Part shown: one piece after another, positions 9,766 to 19,643 of the stretch
Position numbering within the stretch: the stretch's first letter is position 1
How the letters are laid out: each line of letters begins with the position of its first letter
DNA from: Saccharolobus caldissimus
Lineage (GTDB): Archaea > Thermoproteota > Thermoprotei_A > Sulfolobales > Sulfolobaceae
Reading direction: 5' to 3'
Length of the DNA: 64,000 bases
Assembly: GCF_020886315.1 (NCBI RefSeq)
Contig: NZ_AP025226.1
Location: 2,258,001 to 2,322,000 of the forward strand
Notes under the pieces: model-generated
What the model was told of the DNA's origin: nothing
What the model saw: the letters and a program-made list of their open reading frames with translations, nothing else
Databases searched by the model: none
Translations under genes and position numbers: made by a program

Positions 9766-10812
9766 ATGGGATATGGAACATTCGTCTTAAAAAAGTCACT
9801 TATTTATTTTTCTGTTTTAATTGCAACGTTAACTATTCTCTATATTTTCACTTTTCCCATTCTCCAGCAGGTTATAGCTAAGAGTATCAATTTCCAAGTT
9901 TCGCAATTTGCTCAAGCTTTGTTGAAAAATTCTCATAACCTAAATACTACTCAAGTTCAGTTAGCCATTGAGAAGTATAAGGAGACGTTAATTTCTGCGT
10001 ATGGATTAAATCAACCGATTATTAACAAATATTTTATACAAATGTATAATTTATTACGTTTTAATTTCGGAACAGCCTATTTTATACAAGCACCTTCTGG
10101 ATCGAGGGATGTTAGCGCAATAATAGCTTATTACTTGCCAAACACTATACTTCTTTTCACTACCGCTACTATAATATTTATAATTGTAGGTACTATTATA
10201 GGTTTACTTTCGGCTAAATCTAGGTTTTGGGAAAAAGTAATTGCAATAATTGCAGTTATTCACTCCAGTATACCAACATGGTGGTTAGGTTTTGTTTTAA
10301 TTGCAGCTTTAGCTTACGGTATTAAGGTATTTCCTCCAGGCGGAATGACCTCTGTTCCACCGCCTAAAAACCCCTTTGATTACGGAATAAGTGTATTATA
10401 TCATATGTTGCTTCCTCTAATTACAATATTTATTGTAAATGTAGGTGGGTTTGCGTATATAGTTAGGAGTTTAGTTGCGTCAATAATGAAGGAGGATTTC
10501 GTAATTACCGCAAAGGCTAGGGGGTTACCAGACTCAAGGATATTATATAGGCATGTATTACGTACTGCTTCACCTTCAATAGCCACTCAAGCTATTTTGG
10601 CTATTGCAAGTTCCTTAGGCGGTAGTTTGACTACTGAGGTAGTGTTTGAATGGCCTGGAGTGGGTTTATTAACTTATGTTGCTATAACGTTAAACGATTT
10701 GCCAGTAATATTGGGAGTTACTTATGTTTTAACAATAGTTTTACTTTTAGGTTTATTCTTGGGGGAGTTAATTTACGGTATTCTAGATCCTAGGATAAAG
10801 GTAGGTGAATAA
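9766..10812 (+). CDS. dppB: ABC importer permease, DppB/OppB type
   Basis: 348 residues, six membrane segments, with a long outside loop after the first (about residues 35-90). The EAA-type cytoplasmic loop is visible as FVITAKARGLPDSRILYRHVL (about residues 245-265), which docks on the ATPases. The gene starts 10 bases after the binding protein and ends 3 bases before the next permease gene, so translation is probably coupled. It pairs with the product of 10816 to form the channel. Confidence 0.88.
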   Translation: MGYGTFVLKKSLIYFSVLIATLTILYIFTFPILQQVIAKSINFQVSQFAQALLKNSHNLNTTQVQLAIEKYKETLISAYGLNQPIINKYFIQMYNLLRFNFGTAYFIQAPSGSRDVSAIIAYYLPNTILLFTTATIIFIIVGTIIGLLSAKSRFWEKVIAIIAVIHSSIPTWWLGFVLIAALAYGIKVFPPGGMTSVPPPKNPFDYGISVLYHMLLPLITIFIVNVGGFAYIVRSLVASIMKEDFVITAKARGLPDSRILYRHVLRTASPSIATQAILAIASSLGGSLTTEVVFEWPGVGLLTYVAITLNDLPVILGVTYVLTIVLLLGLFLGELIYGILDPRIKVGE

Positions 10813-10815
10813 GCT

Positions 10816-12168
10816 GTGAGTAAGAGAGACGTTGGTTTTTCAAATTACGTAAGAGAATTTTTACATAATAAAATGGGTTTAGTGGGGCTAACAATACTCA
10901 TAATTTTATTAATTTTTACAGTGATAGCATTATCTATACCAGCTCATGTTTACAGCTCTTGGAATAATCCAGCAGCGTGGAGCGAATATCCAGAGCATGT
11001 TCCTCCTTCGTGGATGTCAATTTTCTATCCCAATAGGTATTTTACTACTCAGCAGTTATTTCCAATTAACTTATCGCTTTATTCTCCCGCTAAGGGAATT
11101 TATATTTCTTTAGTAGTTTTTTCATTTAACTGGACTAGATCTCTACCAGCTTATAATGTGTATTTTGTAATCTCTACTAATACTACACCCATAGAGGAGA
11201 TTGTATATTGGACTAAACCTGATGGGAATACTATACAGATTTCAGTCCCTAATGAGGATTTTAACGTACCTTTTGACTTAACAAGCGTAAGAAGTAATAT
11301 TATAACTTACATATCATCCATTACTGGGAAGACTCCTAATATAGTTAACAGTACTATATTATCTTCTGCTTTATTTAACTCACCTAAGTCTAATTTGACC
11401 GTAATAGAGGACGGTAAGTACGTAGTAAAAATAGAAATAATAGCTACCAAACCGTTAAATATAACTAGGGCTAGTCTTTTGTTATTAGGAAATTCTTATG
11501 GTTTAATGGGAACGGATTATTTCGGAAGGCCCATAGATTTAGGCGTACTTTTAGGGCTTCCAAATGCCTTAGAAATAGGTGCTCTAACATCATTAGTTTC
11601 CGTTATAGTCGGGGTAATAGTAGGAGGTATATCGGGATATTTAGGAGGTAATAAGGACTCCTTCATTCAGTGGATTACCCTAGTGTTTTTAGCATTGCCT
11701 GCACTTCCGTTTTTAGTTGCGGTCTCCTTTGTAACTGAGCCAAATTTAGAATTGGAAGCACTTTTAATAGCCTTCCTATCTTGGCCATTTTACGCTATAA
11801 TAGCAAGATCCATGGCACTATCAATTAAATCAAATAGCTACGTAGAAGCGGATAAACTGTTAGGGATTCCATCTTATAGAATATTTTTCACGCATTTTAT
11901 GCCCAGATTAATTCCAATAACAGTAGCTTATATGGCATTGGGCGTTCCTGCGGGTATATTACTCGCTCAAACGTTAGCTTTTTTGGGAATAGCTCCTGCT
12001 AACATAGTAACATGGGGAGGTATTTTGGACGCAGCTGAGACTTATCAAGCCCAAGTTAATGGCTGGTGGTGGTGGGTTGTGTTTCCCGGGGCTATGATAG
12101 TAATAGTTGCGATTCCTTTCGTATTAATAGGTTTTGCAATAGAGAGGGTAACATTAGGTGAGAGGTAA
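10816..12168 (+). CDS. dppC: ABC importer permease, DppC/OppC type
   Basis: 450 residues, longer than bacterial DppC (about 300) because of an extracytoplasmic insertion of about 170 residues between membrane segments 1 and 2 (roughly residues 40-215). The insertion is rich in Tyr, Ser, Thr and Asn, as is common in Sulfolobales. The conserved core then begins with LMGTDYFGRPIDLG. The EAA loop reads YVEADKLLGIPSYRIFFTH. Starts with GTG 3 bases after dppB and overlaps the next gene's upstream region. Confidence 0.87.
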   Translation: MSKRDVGFSNYVREFLHNKMGLVGLTILIILLIFTVIALSIPAHVYSSWNNPAAWSEYPEHVPPSWMSIFYPNRYFTTQQLFPINLSLYSPAKGIYISLVVFSFNWTRSLPAYNVYFVISTNTTPIEEIVYWTKPDGNTIQISVPNEDFNVPFDLTSVRSNIITYISSITGKTPNIVNSTILSSALFNSPKSNLTVIEDGKYVVKIEIIATKPLNITRASLLLLGNSYGLMGTDYFGRPIDLGVLLGLPNALEIGALTSLVSVIVGVIVGGISGYLGGNKDSFIQWITLVFLALPALPFLVAVSFVTEPNLELEALLIAFLSWPFYAIIARSMALSIKSNSYVEADKLLGIPSYRIFFTHFMPRLIPITVAYMALGVPAGILLAQTLAFLGIAPANIVTWGGILDAAETYQAQVNGWWWWVVFPGAMIVIVAIPFVLIGFAIERVTLGER

Positions 12169-12169
12169 G

Positions 12170-13108
12170 ATGTTATTAGAGGTAAAGAACTTAAAAGTAT
12201 ACTTTTATACCAAAAGGGGTATTGTCAAGGCAGTAGATGACGTCAACTTATATTTAGATAAGGGTGAAATAGTGGGTTTAGCTGGAGAGAGCGGATCTGG
12301 GAAGAGTACCATAGGCTACGCTATAATGAGATTAGTTCCTTACCCCGGAAAAATAGAGGGCGGCAAAATTTTTTTCAAAGGTGAAAATATTTTAGAGATA
12401 GATGAGGAAACTTTTAGGAGAAATTATAGATGGAAAAAAATATCTATGGTATTCCAAGGATCAATGTCTGGATTTACACCAGTATTTAAAGTAAAAGATC
12501 AGATTATAGAAGTTTTAAGAGTTCATGAATGGAAGGGTGATTATGAGGAAAGGGTGAGGGAGTTATTTAAGATGGTGAACATGGATCCCTCGTTAGCGGA
12601 TAAGTACCCCCATGAGTTATCTGGTGGACAAAAACAAAGGGCTTTTATAGCTATGGCTTTAGCCCTTAATCCAGAAGTGTTAATAGCAGACGAGCCTACT
12701 ACCGCCTTAGACGTCATAGTTCAAGAGAATATTCTTAATTTACTAAAGCAGCTTAGAAAGGAACTTAATTTATCCATACTTTTCATTACACATGACTTAG
12801 CTTTATTATCTGAAATCTCTGACAGAGACTACATTCTATATGCGGGAAAGGTAATGGAAAGCGGTCCTTCTGAGATAATATTTAAAAAACCTAGACATCC
12901 ATATACCACGTTACTCATAGAATCCATAGCTACATTAGATAAAGACATGATAAAGGGAATTCCAGGTTTCATGCCAGATCTTTCAAACCCACCTAAAGGG
13001 TGCAGATTTAACACTAGATGTCCTTTCGCTAAGGATATATGTTTTAAAGAAGAACCTAAACTTAAGGCGTTTTCAGACGGTGACGAGGTTGCTTGTTGGC
13101 TCTACTGA
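12170..13108 (+). CDS. dppD: ABC importer ATPase, DppD/OppD type
   Basis: About 312 residues from ATG 12170, one base after the stop of dppC. A GTG at 12158 in the same frame would add four residues but overlap dppC. Walker A GESGSGKST (residues about 40-48), signature LSGGQKQR, Walker B VLIADEPTTALD and switch His in FITHD. The C-terminal oligopeptide-transporter extension has GCRFNTRCPFAKDIC, the Cys-rich motif that binds an Fe-S cluster in related OppD/DppD proteins. It forms the motor with the next gene product. Confidence 0.9.
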   Translation: MLLEVKNLKVYFYTKRGIVKAVDDVNLYLDKGEIVGLAGESGSGKSTIGYAIMRLVPYPGKIEGGKIFFKGENILEIDEETFRRNYRWKKISMVFQGSMSGFTPVFKVKDQIIEVLRVHEWKGDYEERVRELFKMVNMDPSLADKYPHELSGGQKQRAFIAMALALNPEVLIADEPTTALDVIVQENILNLLKQLRKELNLSILFITHDLALLSEISDRDYILYAGKVMESGPSEIIFKKPRHPYTTLLIESIATLDKDMIKGIPGFMPDLSNPPKGCRFNTRCPFAKDICFKEEPKLKAFSDGDEVACWLY

Positions 13109-14057
13109 GGATTACGTAGTTAAAGTAAAAAATTTAAAAGTACATTTCAGTAAGGGTAATCCACTGTTCGGTAAGAAATACATAACTAAAGCCTTAGACG
13201 GAGTTACACTTACCATTAGGAAAAGGGAAATTATGGGAGTTGTAGGTGAAAGCGGCTCCGGAAAGACTACGTTAGGAAGAGTTACTATAGGTCTTCAGAA
13301 GCCTACAGAAGGAGAAGTTTACATTAAGGCTGATAATGAGGAGATAAACGTAGTTAAAGCTAAGTTAAAGGTGATTAGTAAATACGTACAGATGATCTAT
13401 CAAGATCCGTATTCTTCAATAGATCCAATAATGAGAGTATACGATGTTCTTGCAATGCCGTTAAAGTATAGAAAAGAAAGAGATATAGAGAAGAAAATCG
13501 AAGAAGCTATGAATTTAGTTGAACTACCTTTAGAACTATTGGAAAATAGAGTTTATCAGTTATCAGGGGGGCAAAGACAGAGATTAAGCATAGCCAGAGC
13601 GATCATTGTAGATCCTAAATACGTAGTAGCTGATGAACCAACTACAATGCTAGATGCGTCTCTAAAAGGAGAAATATTAAAGATAATAAAGGACGCTAGG
13701 GAAAGGAAAGGTATTTCTTTCATGCTAATAACTCACGAGTTACCGATAGCTAAAATAATCTCAGATAGACTTACCGTGCTGTATTTAGGGAAAGTAGTAG
13801 AGATGGGAAGGTCCAGTGACGTTATAAGGAAGCCTTTACACCCATATACTCAAAGTCTAATAGAGGCTTATCCTAAAATAGATCCATCTTTACGAGATAA
13901 GCCTAAAGAAATTAAAATAAAAGTGGATATAATAAGGCCAGAAAAGGGTTGCGTATTTTATCCAAGATGTCCCTTTGCAATGCCTAAATGCAAGGAAGAA
14001 GAACCCCAATTAAAAGAAGTTGAACAAGAACATTACGTAGCATGTTGGTTATATTAA
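13080..14057 (+). CDS. dppF: ABC importer ATPase, DppF/OppF type
   Basis: Up to 325 residues from GTG 13080, which overlaps the end of dppD by 29 bases; TTG 13089 is an alternative. Walker A GESGSGKTT, a Q-loop near QMIYQDPYSS, signature LSGGQRQRLS, Walker B YVVADEPTTMLD, switch LITHE. C-terminal GCVFYPRCPFAMPKC repeats the Cys motif of dppD. Last gene of the importer operon; its stop overlaps by 4 bases the stop of a convergent small membrane protein gene. Confidence 0.9.
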   Translation: MTRLLVGSTEDYVVKVKNLKVHFSKGNPLFGKKYITKALDGVTLTIRKREIMGVVGESGSGKTTLGRVTIGLQKPTEGEVYIKADNEEINVVKAKLKVISKYVQMIYQDPYSSIDPIMRVYDVLAMPLKYRKERDIEKKIEEAMNLVELPLELLENRVYQLSGGQRQRLSIARAIIVDPKYVVADEPTTMLDASLKGEILKIIKDARERKGISFMLITHELPIAKIISDRLTVLYLGKVVEMGRSSDVIRKPLHPYTQSLIEAYPKIDPSLRDKPKEIKIKVDIIRPEKGCVFYPRCPFAMPKCKEEEPQLKEVEQEHYVACWLY

Positions 14058-14239
14058 CGGGAGAACCTCTCACCAAGGAACTCTATTAAACCCCTAATTC
14101 CGACTAATGCACCCGCTATTGCTATTATCATTGAAATGACAAGTAATGATAAACTCTGTAATGATGCTCCAAAGTAGTCTAAGCCTATTGCTCCTAATAA
14201 CATAACTAATCCTATTAACACTTTTAGTATTGATCGCAT
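14054..14239 (-). CDS. small membrane protein
   Basis: 61 residues with two membrane helices (ILKVLIGLVMLLGAIGLDYF and LLVISMIIAIAGALVGIRGL) and basic ends. It converges with dppF, overlapping by 4 bases. Function unknown. The tidy two-helix design and basic ends argue for a real gene rather than a shadow. Confidence 0.6.
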   Translation of the reverse strand: MRSILKVLIGLVMLLGAIGLDYFGASLQSLSLLVISMIIAIAGALVGIRGLIEFLGERFSR

Positions 14240-14934
14240 TAGTATAATGTCTCTTTCGTTAATTTAAAATTTTTTATAGTGTTGATACTCCTTAATATCC
14301 TTTAAGCCCTTAAGGATAGGAGATCCCTTAAGCAGGTCACAAGTTTGTAGTTCATCTTCTTCACGTTTATAACTGATAAGCTCTAACACGGGAGTTGAGG
14401 GGTCGGACTTTCATTGAGGTTTCATTATTCAACCTCTCGTCCTCATACCCCTTATTTCCCTTCCCACGCTTGGATATGAACTCCCAGCCACGACATGGAG
14501 AGCCTCATTGAACTCCTCATATTGCTCATAGAGTTCACTGTAGGGCTCTCTTCTACATAACAATGTTAGCATAGAAGTTTATTATAAACTTTATAACGAA
14601 ATGTTAGAAATGTTAAATGATAACAAATGATATAAACTTTACGGCTTATCGGAAACTGTTGGCAACGGCAAATTCTTTTCATAAAGTTACTATGCTAGTT
14701 CTCTTCACGTTTCCATTGATCTTCTATATAAACTAAAAATCAATTATCTCTTTCATCTATATTCCCTTTAATTCATAAATTAGTTAAATAAATTAATAAA
14801 AATCTAACTATATTTTGTCTCATAACATTAGATATTATACAGTATAAGTCAGCTTATATTATATTATCTTTAGATAAATAGAGATTATAATTGACTAAAA
14901 GATTATATAATCGATATCATGTAATTAAATTGGC
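14240..14934. other. 695-base gap with insertion-sequence debris
   Basis: Two relics are visible. At 14482-14510 there is a 29-base stretch matching 29408-29436 in 28 positions; on the minus strand both read NEALHVVAG or NETLHVVAG, so they are leftovers of one transposase-like gene. At about 14630-14668 a block with TTATCGGAAACTGTTG matches the sequence upstream of the tnpB gene at 22621-22660. No intact gene is seen. Confidence 0.5.
14903..14910 (+). promoter_or_regulatory. TATA box for the 14935 gene
   Basis: TTATATAA, 25-32 bases before the ATG at 14935; fits a leaderless transcript. Confidence 0.5.
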
Positions 14935-15210
14935 ATGAATAAAATATATGACGTCAATGTTACATCATGCAAGCTAATAAGCGCCTTAGTGGAGTATGTG
15001 ACTAATAACAAGTGGGAGATAGATGTAAATCAATTAAAGGACAATGTGTTCTTAATTAACATTTTTAGTAATAGGGGAAATTTCAAGCTAATTTTAATAA
15101 ATAATGACAATTTTACTACAAAAATAATAGCTGATGACGAGAATGTGCATTCTGTTCTATTAGATATACTAAATAATATTTCCAAAAAATATGAATTATT
15201 ACATATTTAA
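14935..15210 (+). CDS. small protein of unknown function
   Basis: 91 residues, mixed alpha/beta composition, rich in Asn and Ile, no membrane segment and no known motif (for example FLINIFSNRGNFKLILINND). It has a good TATA box and stands alone between insertion-sequence debris and the DUF433 gene. The 168 bases after it are AT-rich and empty apart from the next promoter. I cannot assign a function. Confidence 0.5.
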   Translation: MNKIYDVNVTSCKLISALVEYVTNNKWEIDVNQLKDNVFLINIFSNRGNFKLILINNDNFTTKIIADDENVHSVLLDILNNISKKYELLHI

Positions 15211-15349
15211 TATATAATATAATATTTATTTAAATTTAATATATAAATAATTATTTAACTATTTTCAATTAATAAAAGTATTATCACTTTTTTAATCACA
15301 TTAAGGTATCTTCCATATTTTCGATAATATACTATAAAAGTGATATAGA

Positions 15350-15357
15350 TTTATAAG
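15350..15357 (+). promoter_or_regulatory. TATA box for the DUF433 gene
   Basis: TTTATAAG, 22-29 bases before ATG 15379. Confidence 0.45.
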
Positions 15358-15378
15358 TCGTTTAGCTAACTATTCTTT

Positions 15379-15930
15379 ATGGAATTACCTGGATATTATT
15401 ACATTGTTATACATAAGGACAGACATTTCGGCAGACCATTTATCGCAGGAACCTTAATTAGACCGGAAAACGTAATTTACGAATTAGCTAAGGGTAAGAC
15501 ATTTGATGAAGTAGCAGATACTTTTTATGGACAGATAGGGATAAAGCAGATTCAAGAGTGCGTTAAATACGCTATAGATGTAATTAAAATTCTTAAGACG
15601 GGGAAAATTAAGGTTAAAGTTCCGGCTAAATTAAAGAAAAAATTGGATCCTGGTAAATATAAGTATTTGGATAAGGAATCGGATAGATATAATCCCAAGA
15701 TTAAGAACTCAGATGTAACAGTAATTGATGTATTGAATAGGATATATAATGGAAAAGAGGTGCCGCAAGTTGCTGAAGAATTAAACATATCTAAGGAGGC
15801 AGTAATGGAGTCCTTATTCTTTGCCGGTTCTAAAATAGATGACTTTCACTTGTCTCTTTCATCTTTTGAGGATCCCGTAATGACGGTACTTAATTTATTT
15901 AATTATATCAGGAAGAGCGAGTTACAGTGA
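15379..15930 (+). CDS. tandem DUF433-like protein
   Basis: 183 residues. The N-terminal half has the DUF433 pattern: GRPFIAGTLI, then a helix-turn-helix-like VIYELAKGKTFDEVADTF. The second half seems to repeat it in weaker form: YNPKIKNSDVTVIDVLNRI, then NGKEVPQVAEELNISKEAV. Single-domain DUF433 proteins of about 75 residues are often VapB-like antitoxins in bacteria and archaea. A double form with no PIN toxin next to it suggests a DNA-binding regulator. The end overlaps the convergent carbonic-anhydrase-like gene by 23 bases. Confidence 0.65.
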   Translation: MELPGYYYIVIHKDRHFGRPFIAGTLIRPENVIYELAKGKTFDEVADTFYGQIGIKQIQECVKYAIDVIKILKTGKIKVKVPAKLKKKLDPGKYKYLDKESDRYNPKIKNSDVTVIDVLNRIYNGKEVPQVAEELNISKEAVMESLFFAGSKIDDFHLSLSSFEDPVMTVLNLFNYIRKSELQ

Positions 15931-16519
15931 CTGAAGGGTAAGAGGACCTTATTTTATCAAATAACTTCTCATCAGATACTAATATCTTATTTATTTTCAT
16001 ACCGTAAACGGCTATATCTAAACTGTCCCAGATATCGCTTTTATCTGCAGAAATCACGTAAGTGTTAGAATCCATATTTAACGGTAATGAGGGACTTGTG
16101 ACGTAAACTGAATAAGGCTCTTTAGATGGCGGAATCTCGATCCTATTAATATCAATTAATTCACCCCTAACCTTATCCCCGAATATCCTTCTAGCGTTCT
16201 CCATCTGAATCTTTAAGTTTAGCCTTTCCAATTCCGTTAATGAATTAAATTCATTATTAGTAAATTGGCTTACTAAATTTTCTTCAACGAGAAAGGTGAT
16301 CTTTTTACCCTCCTTTAAGGAGGAATAGACTACTTTCATCGCTCCACAGTCAGTATGGGGTAAAATTATTACCTCAGTGGCACTGTACTTATATTTTTCT
16401 AGAGTCTTCTGAAGAGACTTCAAATTTGCACCAGCATTTCTAACAACTATTGCATCTCCGTAATTTTTCTTTAGATAAGCATTTAGTCTTCTATCCATGC
16501 ATGAGATAACCAGTTTCAT
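15908..16519 (-). CDS. beta-carbonic-anhydrase-like protein
   Basis: 203 residues. Zinc-site motifs of beta carbonic anhydrases are present: Cys7-x-Asp9-Arg10 (SCMDRRL) and His55-x2-Cys58 (PHTDCGAM), plus VVRNAGAN. Beta enzymes hydrate CO2 to bicarbonate, which would suit the CO2-fixing cycle hinted at by the nearby dehydratase. The C-terminal half (after about residue 100) is shorter and different from the standard enzyme, so activity is not certain. Divergent archaeal members of this fold are known without tested function. Confidence 0.7.
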   Translation of the reverse strand: MKLVISCMDRRLNAYLKKNYGDAIVVRNAGANLKSLQKTLEKYKYSATEVIILPHTDCGAMKVVYSSLKEGKKITFLVEENLVSQFTNNEFNSLTELERLNLKIQMENARRIFGDKVRGELIDINRIEIPPSKEPYSVYVTSPSLPLNMDSNTYVISADKSDIWDSLDIAVYGMKINKILVSDEKLFDKIRSSYPSVTVTRSS

Positions 16520-16679
16520 GCTAAGAGAATTTTTGGTGATTAATATTTAAATTTTTTCTTAAAAATGGCTAACGAACACTAAATTATTAAATATTTGTTT
16601 ATGAATAAATCTTCCAATAAATTAATTTATTCAGTAAATCAGTTAAAAATTTATAGTTACCATAAATTTTTGCTATAGC

Positions 16680-17999
16680 TTACTGGTTAAGACTAGCATA
16701 TATCTTTAAGAACTCCTCTGTATGCCTTATTGCCTTATAGAAGTCCTCTATGTTAATGTTCTCGTTAGGTGCGTGGGCGTTTGAGTGATATCCTCCTACG
16801 CCTATTGCACTTACTGCATCTCTTATACCTAATTTGTGTACGAATAATCCCATGGGCTGCGTACCGGGAGAATTAGGGATAACTTGAGGTTCTGTATTAT
16901 ATATTTTTCTAGCAGCTTCAATTGCAGCCTTAACTACGGGAGAATTAACAGACGTTCTTACTGGGTATTCAAATCCGTGAGTTATTATCTCCCCTTTAAA
17001 ACCGTTCTTCTCTAAATGTCTCTTTAATAATTCATATATCTTATAAGGATCTTGATTGGGTACTAATCTGAAGTCCAGTTTAGCGAATGCTTTATGGGGC
17101 ACTATTGTCTTGCTTCCCTTTCCCGTATATCCGCACTCAAAGCCGTCTACATTGCAGGTGGAGTATGTGAGTAATGCCTCTACGATCTTTTCCTTATCGT
17201 TATACTTTAGTTCCTTAAATCCTAAAGCGGTTTTCAATTGCTCAACGTCTAAGTCGTATTTCCTTATAAGTTCCTTCTCTTCTTCATTAAGAGGTCTAAC
17301 ATCATCGTAAAATCCCTCTATTAATACTCTGCCTTCATGGTCAACCAAACTAGTGATTATCCTCATTAAATCTATACAAGGGTTTCTAACTATAGGTGCG
17401 TTAGAAGAGTGTAAGTCCCTAGTTCCGTAATCTAATATAAGTTCTACGTAAAGTAAACCTTTTACACCAAGTATTATTTGAGGTCTACCTTTTACGTCTA
17501 GTCCAGCTCCTTCCATTATTACAGAATCAGCTTTTAATTTATTCTCATTCTTCTCTATATAATCTTCTAGATTTATACTCCCTATTTCCTCTTCTCCCTC
17601 ATACAGTAATTTTATATTCACGTTTAGTTCCTTTTTGTCAAGTAAATGTTTTATTGCAAATAATCTGGCTATAAGCGTTCCCTTATTATCTGATGCTCCT
17701 CTAGCGTATATTTTACCGTTATCTATGGTAGCTGAAAAAGGAGGGTATTTCCACTCGCTTATGGGATCTACAGGTTGGACGTCATAATGATTGTAAACTA
17801 ATAACGTCTTTTTCGCATTAACGTTAATCTCTGAAAATACCACAGGATGTCCCTTTGTCTTATCTACATAGGCCTTTACTCCTAAAGTCCTCTCTATAGT
17901 GTCTTTCAAAAAGTTTGCAGCGTTTTCTATTCCCTCACCTGTGGCTGAGATGGACGGTATCTTTAAGAATTCTATTAAAGTATAAAGTTCTTCATCCAT
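16680..17999 (-). CDS. M20 family metallopeptidase
   Basis: 439 residues, the usual size for M20 dipeptidases and carboxypeptidases. Two-zinc site residues are visible: His71 and Asp73 (YNHYDVQP), Asp104 (ARGASDNKG), the EGEEEIGS catalytic Glu pair near residue 136, and a C-terminal His in GGYHSNAHAPNE. The middle part is the dimerisation lid. It probably trims short peptides in the cytoplasm, perhaps using what the upstream peptide-type importer brings in. Alone in its unit. Confidence 0.85.
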   Translation of the reverse strand: MDEELYTLIEFLKIPSISATGEGIENAANFLKDTIERTLGVKAYVDKTKGHPVVFSEINVNAKKTLLVYNHYDVQPVDPISEWKYPPFSATIDNGKIYARGASDNKGTLIARLFAIKHLLDKKELNVNIKLLYEGEEEIGSINLEDYIEKNENKLKADSVIMEGAGLDVKGRPQIILGVKGLLYVELILDYGTRDLHSSNAPIVRNPCIDLMRIITSLVDHEGRVLIEGFYDDVRPLNEEEKELIRKYDLDVEQLKTALGFKELKYNDKEKIVEALLTYSTCNVDGFECGYTGKGSKTIVPHKAFAKLDFRLVPNQDPYKIYELLKRHLEKNGFKGEIITHGFEYPVRTSVNSPVVKAAIEAARKIYNTEPQVIPNSPGTQPMGLFVHKLGIRDAVSAIGVGGYHSNAHAPNENINIEDFYKAIRHTEEFLKIYASLNQ

Positions 18000-18107
18000 A
18001 TACTCCTATTGTAGAAGGATCTTATAAAGGTATATAATATATAAATTAGAATTTTTAAATCATTAGTTATCTAGTTTTTATAATTAAGTTTTATTATAGG
18101 TATCAAA

Positions 18108-18117
18108 CTTTATAAAC
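18108..18117 (+). promoter_or_regulatory. TATA box of 4-hydroxybutyryl-CoA dehydratase
   Basis: CTTTATAAAC, 21-30 bases before ATG 18138; a near-consensus archaeal TATA box suggesting strong, leaderless expression. Confidence 0.6.
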
Positions 18118-18137
18118 TACTAATACAAATATAGGCT

Positions 18138-19643
18138 ATGGTTCTAAGAACTGGAGAGCAATACATTAATGCAATTAAAAGCAGAAATAAGGTAGAAATT
18201 TATGTGTTAGGAAAGGAAGTAAAAGACGTTACTGAACACCCTTTCCTAAAGCCTTCCATACTATCGTTTAAAGCCACTTATGACGCAGCACATGAGGAGG
18301 ACAGTAAATTCCTAGCTAGGGCCTGGAGTCCTTTTATTAATGAGGAGGTAAATAGGTTTACTCATATTCACAGATCTCCAGAGGACTTAGCTGCTAAAGT
18401 AAAGCTATTGAGGAAGTTAAGTCATAAAACCGGAGCGTGTTTCCAGAGATGTGTGGGATGGGACGCGTTAAATACGCTTTATATCGTAACTAAATTAATG
18501 GCTGAGAAGGGTAAGAAAGACTATTATGAGAGATTTGTAGAGTATTTAAAATACGTTCAGAAGAACGATATTGCATTAGCCGGTGCTATGACTGATGTGA
18601 AAGGAGTTAGAACTTTAAAGCCACATGAGCAGAAAAACGCTTACTTAAAAGTTATTGAAGTCACTAAGGAGGGTATATACGTTTCTGGAGCTAAGGCTAA
18701 TATAACTGGTATTGCAGCTGCGGAGGAGGTAATAGTAATGCCCACTAGGGCTATGAGCGATAAGGATCAAGATTTCGCAGTAGCCTTCTCGATACCTCTT
18801 GATACTGAAGGTATAAAAGTAATAGTGGGAAGACAGTTAAATGACGCAAGGAGAATGGAAGAGGGAGAGATAGATGCTTTACCTTATAGGACAAATCATG
18901 AGGGATTAGTAATATTCGATAACGTTTTCGTACCTATGGAAAGAGTATTCATGTTAAGGGATTGGCAGATGAGCGGAATATTAGTGGAAATCTTTAGTGC
19001 TTACCATAGACAAGGTTATGGGGGATGTAAATCTGGGTTAGCAGATGTGATAATAGGAGCGTCTTATAATTTAGCTAAACAGATAGGTGTTGAAAAAGCT
19101 TCACATATACAGAATAAACTAACCGAAATGGTGTTGTTAACAGAAAACATGTATTCAACCGGAATTGCAGCGAGTCTAGATGCAATTAAATTATGTGAAG
19201 ATTGCTGGTGGGTTAACCCAATGTTCGCTAATGTTACAAAGCAATTAGTAACCAGATTCCCTTACGAAATAACTAAATTATCCACAGATATAGCAGGTGG
19301 GATATTGGGTACCGCTCCCAGTGAGTGGGATTTGAAGAACTCGAAACTAAGACCATATATTGAAAAATACCTTCAAGGAATATCGGATTATCCAGTAGAG
19401 GATAGGCTTAGGATGGTTAGGCTGTTAGAGAACGTAAGTTTAAGCGTAGCATTCTTAATAGAATCCGTTCACGGTGCCGGTAGCCCAGAAGCTCAGAGAA
19501 TAGTGTTAAATAGAATTTACGATTATGATTACGCCGAAAAGATTGCTAGGTATCTTGCCAATTTAGAGAAAACGGAATTTAAAGATAAGACAGAACCTTG
19601 GAGGCAAACAGATACGGAAAAAATTTCACAACAAAAAAGTTAA
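18138..19643 (+). CDS. 4-hydroxybutyryl-CoA dehydratase
   Basis: 501 residues of the 4-hydroxyphenylacetate 3-hydroxylase (HpaB) fold. All four ligands of the special [4Fe-4S] cluster of the dehydratase are in place: Cys101 and Cys105 (CFQRC), His289 and Cys296 ([10 protein letters not shown]), with the same spacing (3 and 6 residues between) as in the Clostridium enzyme. Flavin-dependent HpaB hydroxylases lack these. The enzyme converts 4-hydroxybutyryl-CoA to crotonyl-CoA, a key step of the 3-hydroxypropionate/4-hydroxybutyrate CO2 fixation cycle of Sulfolobales. It has its own strong TATA box and ends 4 bases inside the convergent CBS gene. Confidence 0.9.
   Translation: MVLRTGEQYINAIKSRNKVEIYVLGKEVKDVTEHPFLKPSILSFKATYDAAHEEDSKFLARAWSPFINEEVNRFTHIHRSPEDLAAKVKLLRKLSHKTGACFQRCVGWDALNTLYIVTKLMAEKGKKDYYERFVEYLKYVQKNDIALAGAMTDVKGVRTLKPHEQKNAYLKVIEVTKEGIYVSGAKANITGIAAAEEVIVMPTRAMSDKDQDFAVAFSIPLDTEGIKVIVGRQLNDARRMEEGEIDALPYRTNHEGLVIFDNVFVPMERVFMLRDWQMSGILVEIFSAYHRQGYGGCKSGLADVIIGASYNLAKQIGVEKASHIQNKLTEMVLLTENMYSTGIAASLDAIKLCEDCWWVNPMFANVTKQLVTRFPYEITKLSTDIAGGILGTAPSEWDLKNSKLRPYIEKYLQGISDYPVEDRLRMVRLLENVSLSVAFLIESVHGAGSPEAQRIVLNRIYDYDYAEKIARYLANLEKTEFKDKTEPWRQTDTEKISQQKS

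Noticed and set aside
5131-10812. Idea that the permease stump (5131) and the permease at 9766 are one gene split by the insertion sequence
   Set aside because: The 9766 gene has its own complete N-terminus, so these are two different permeases.
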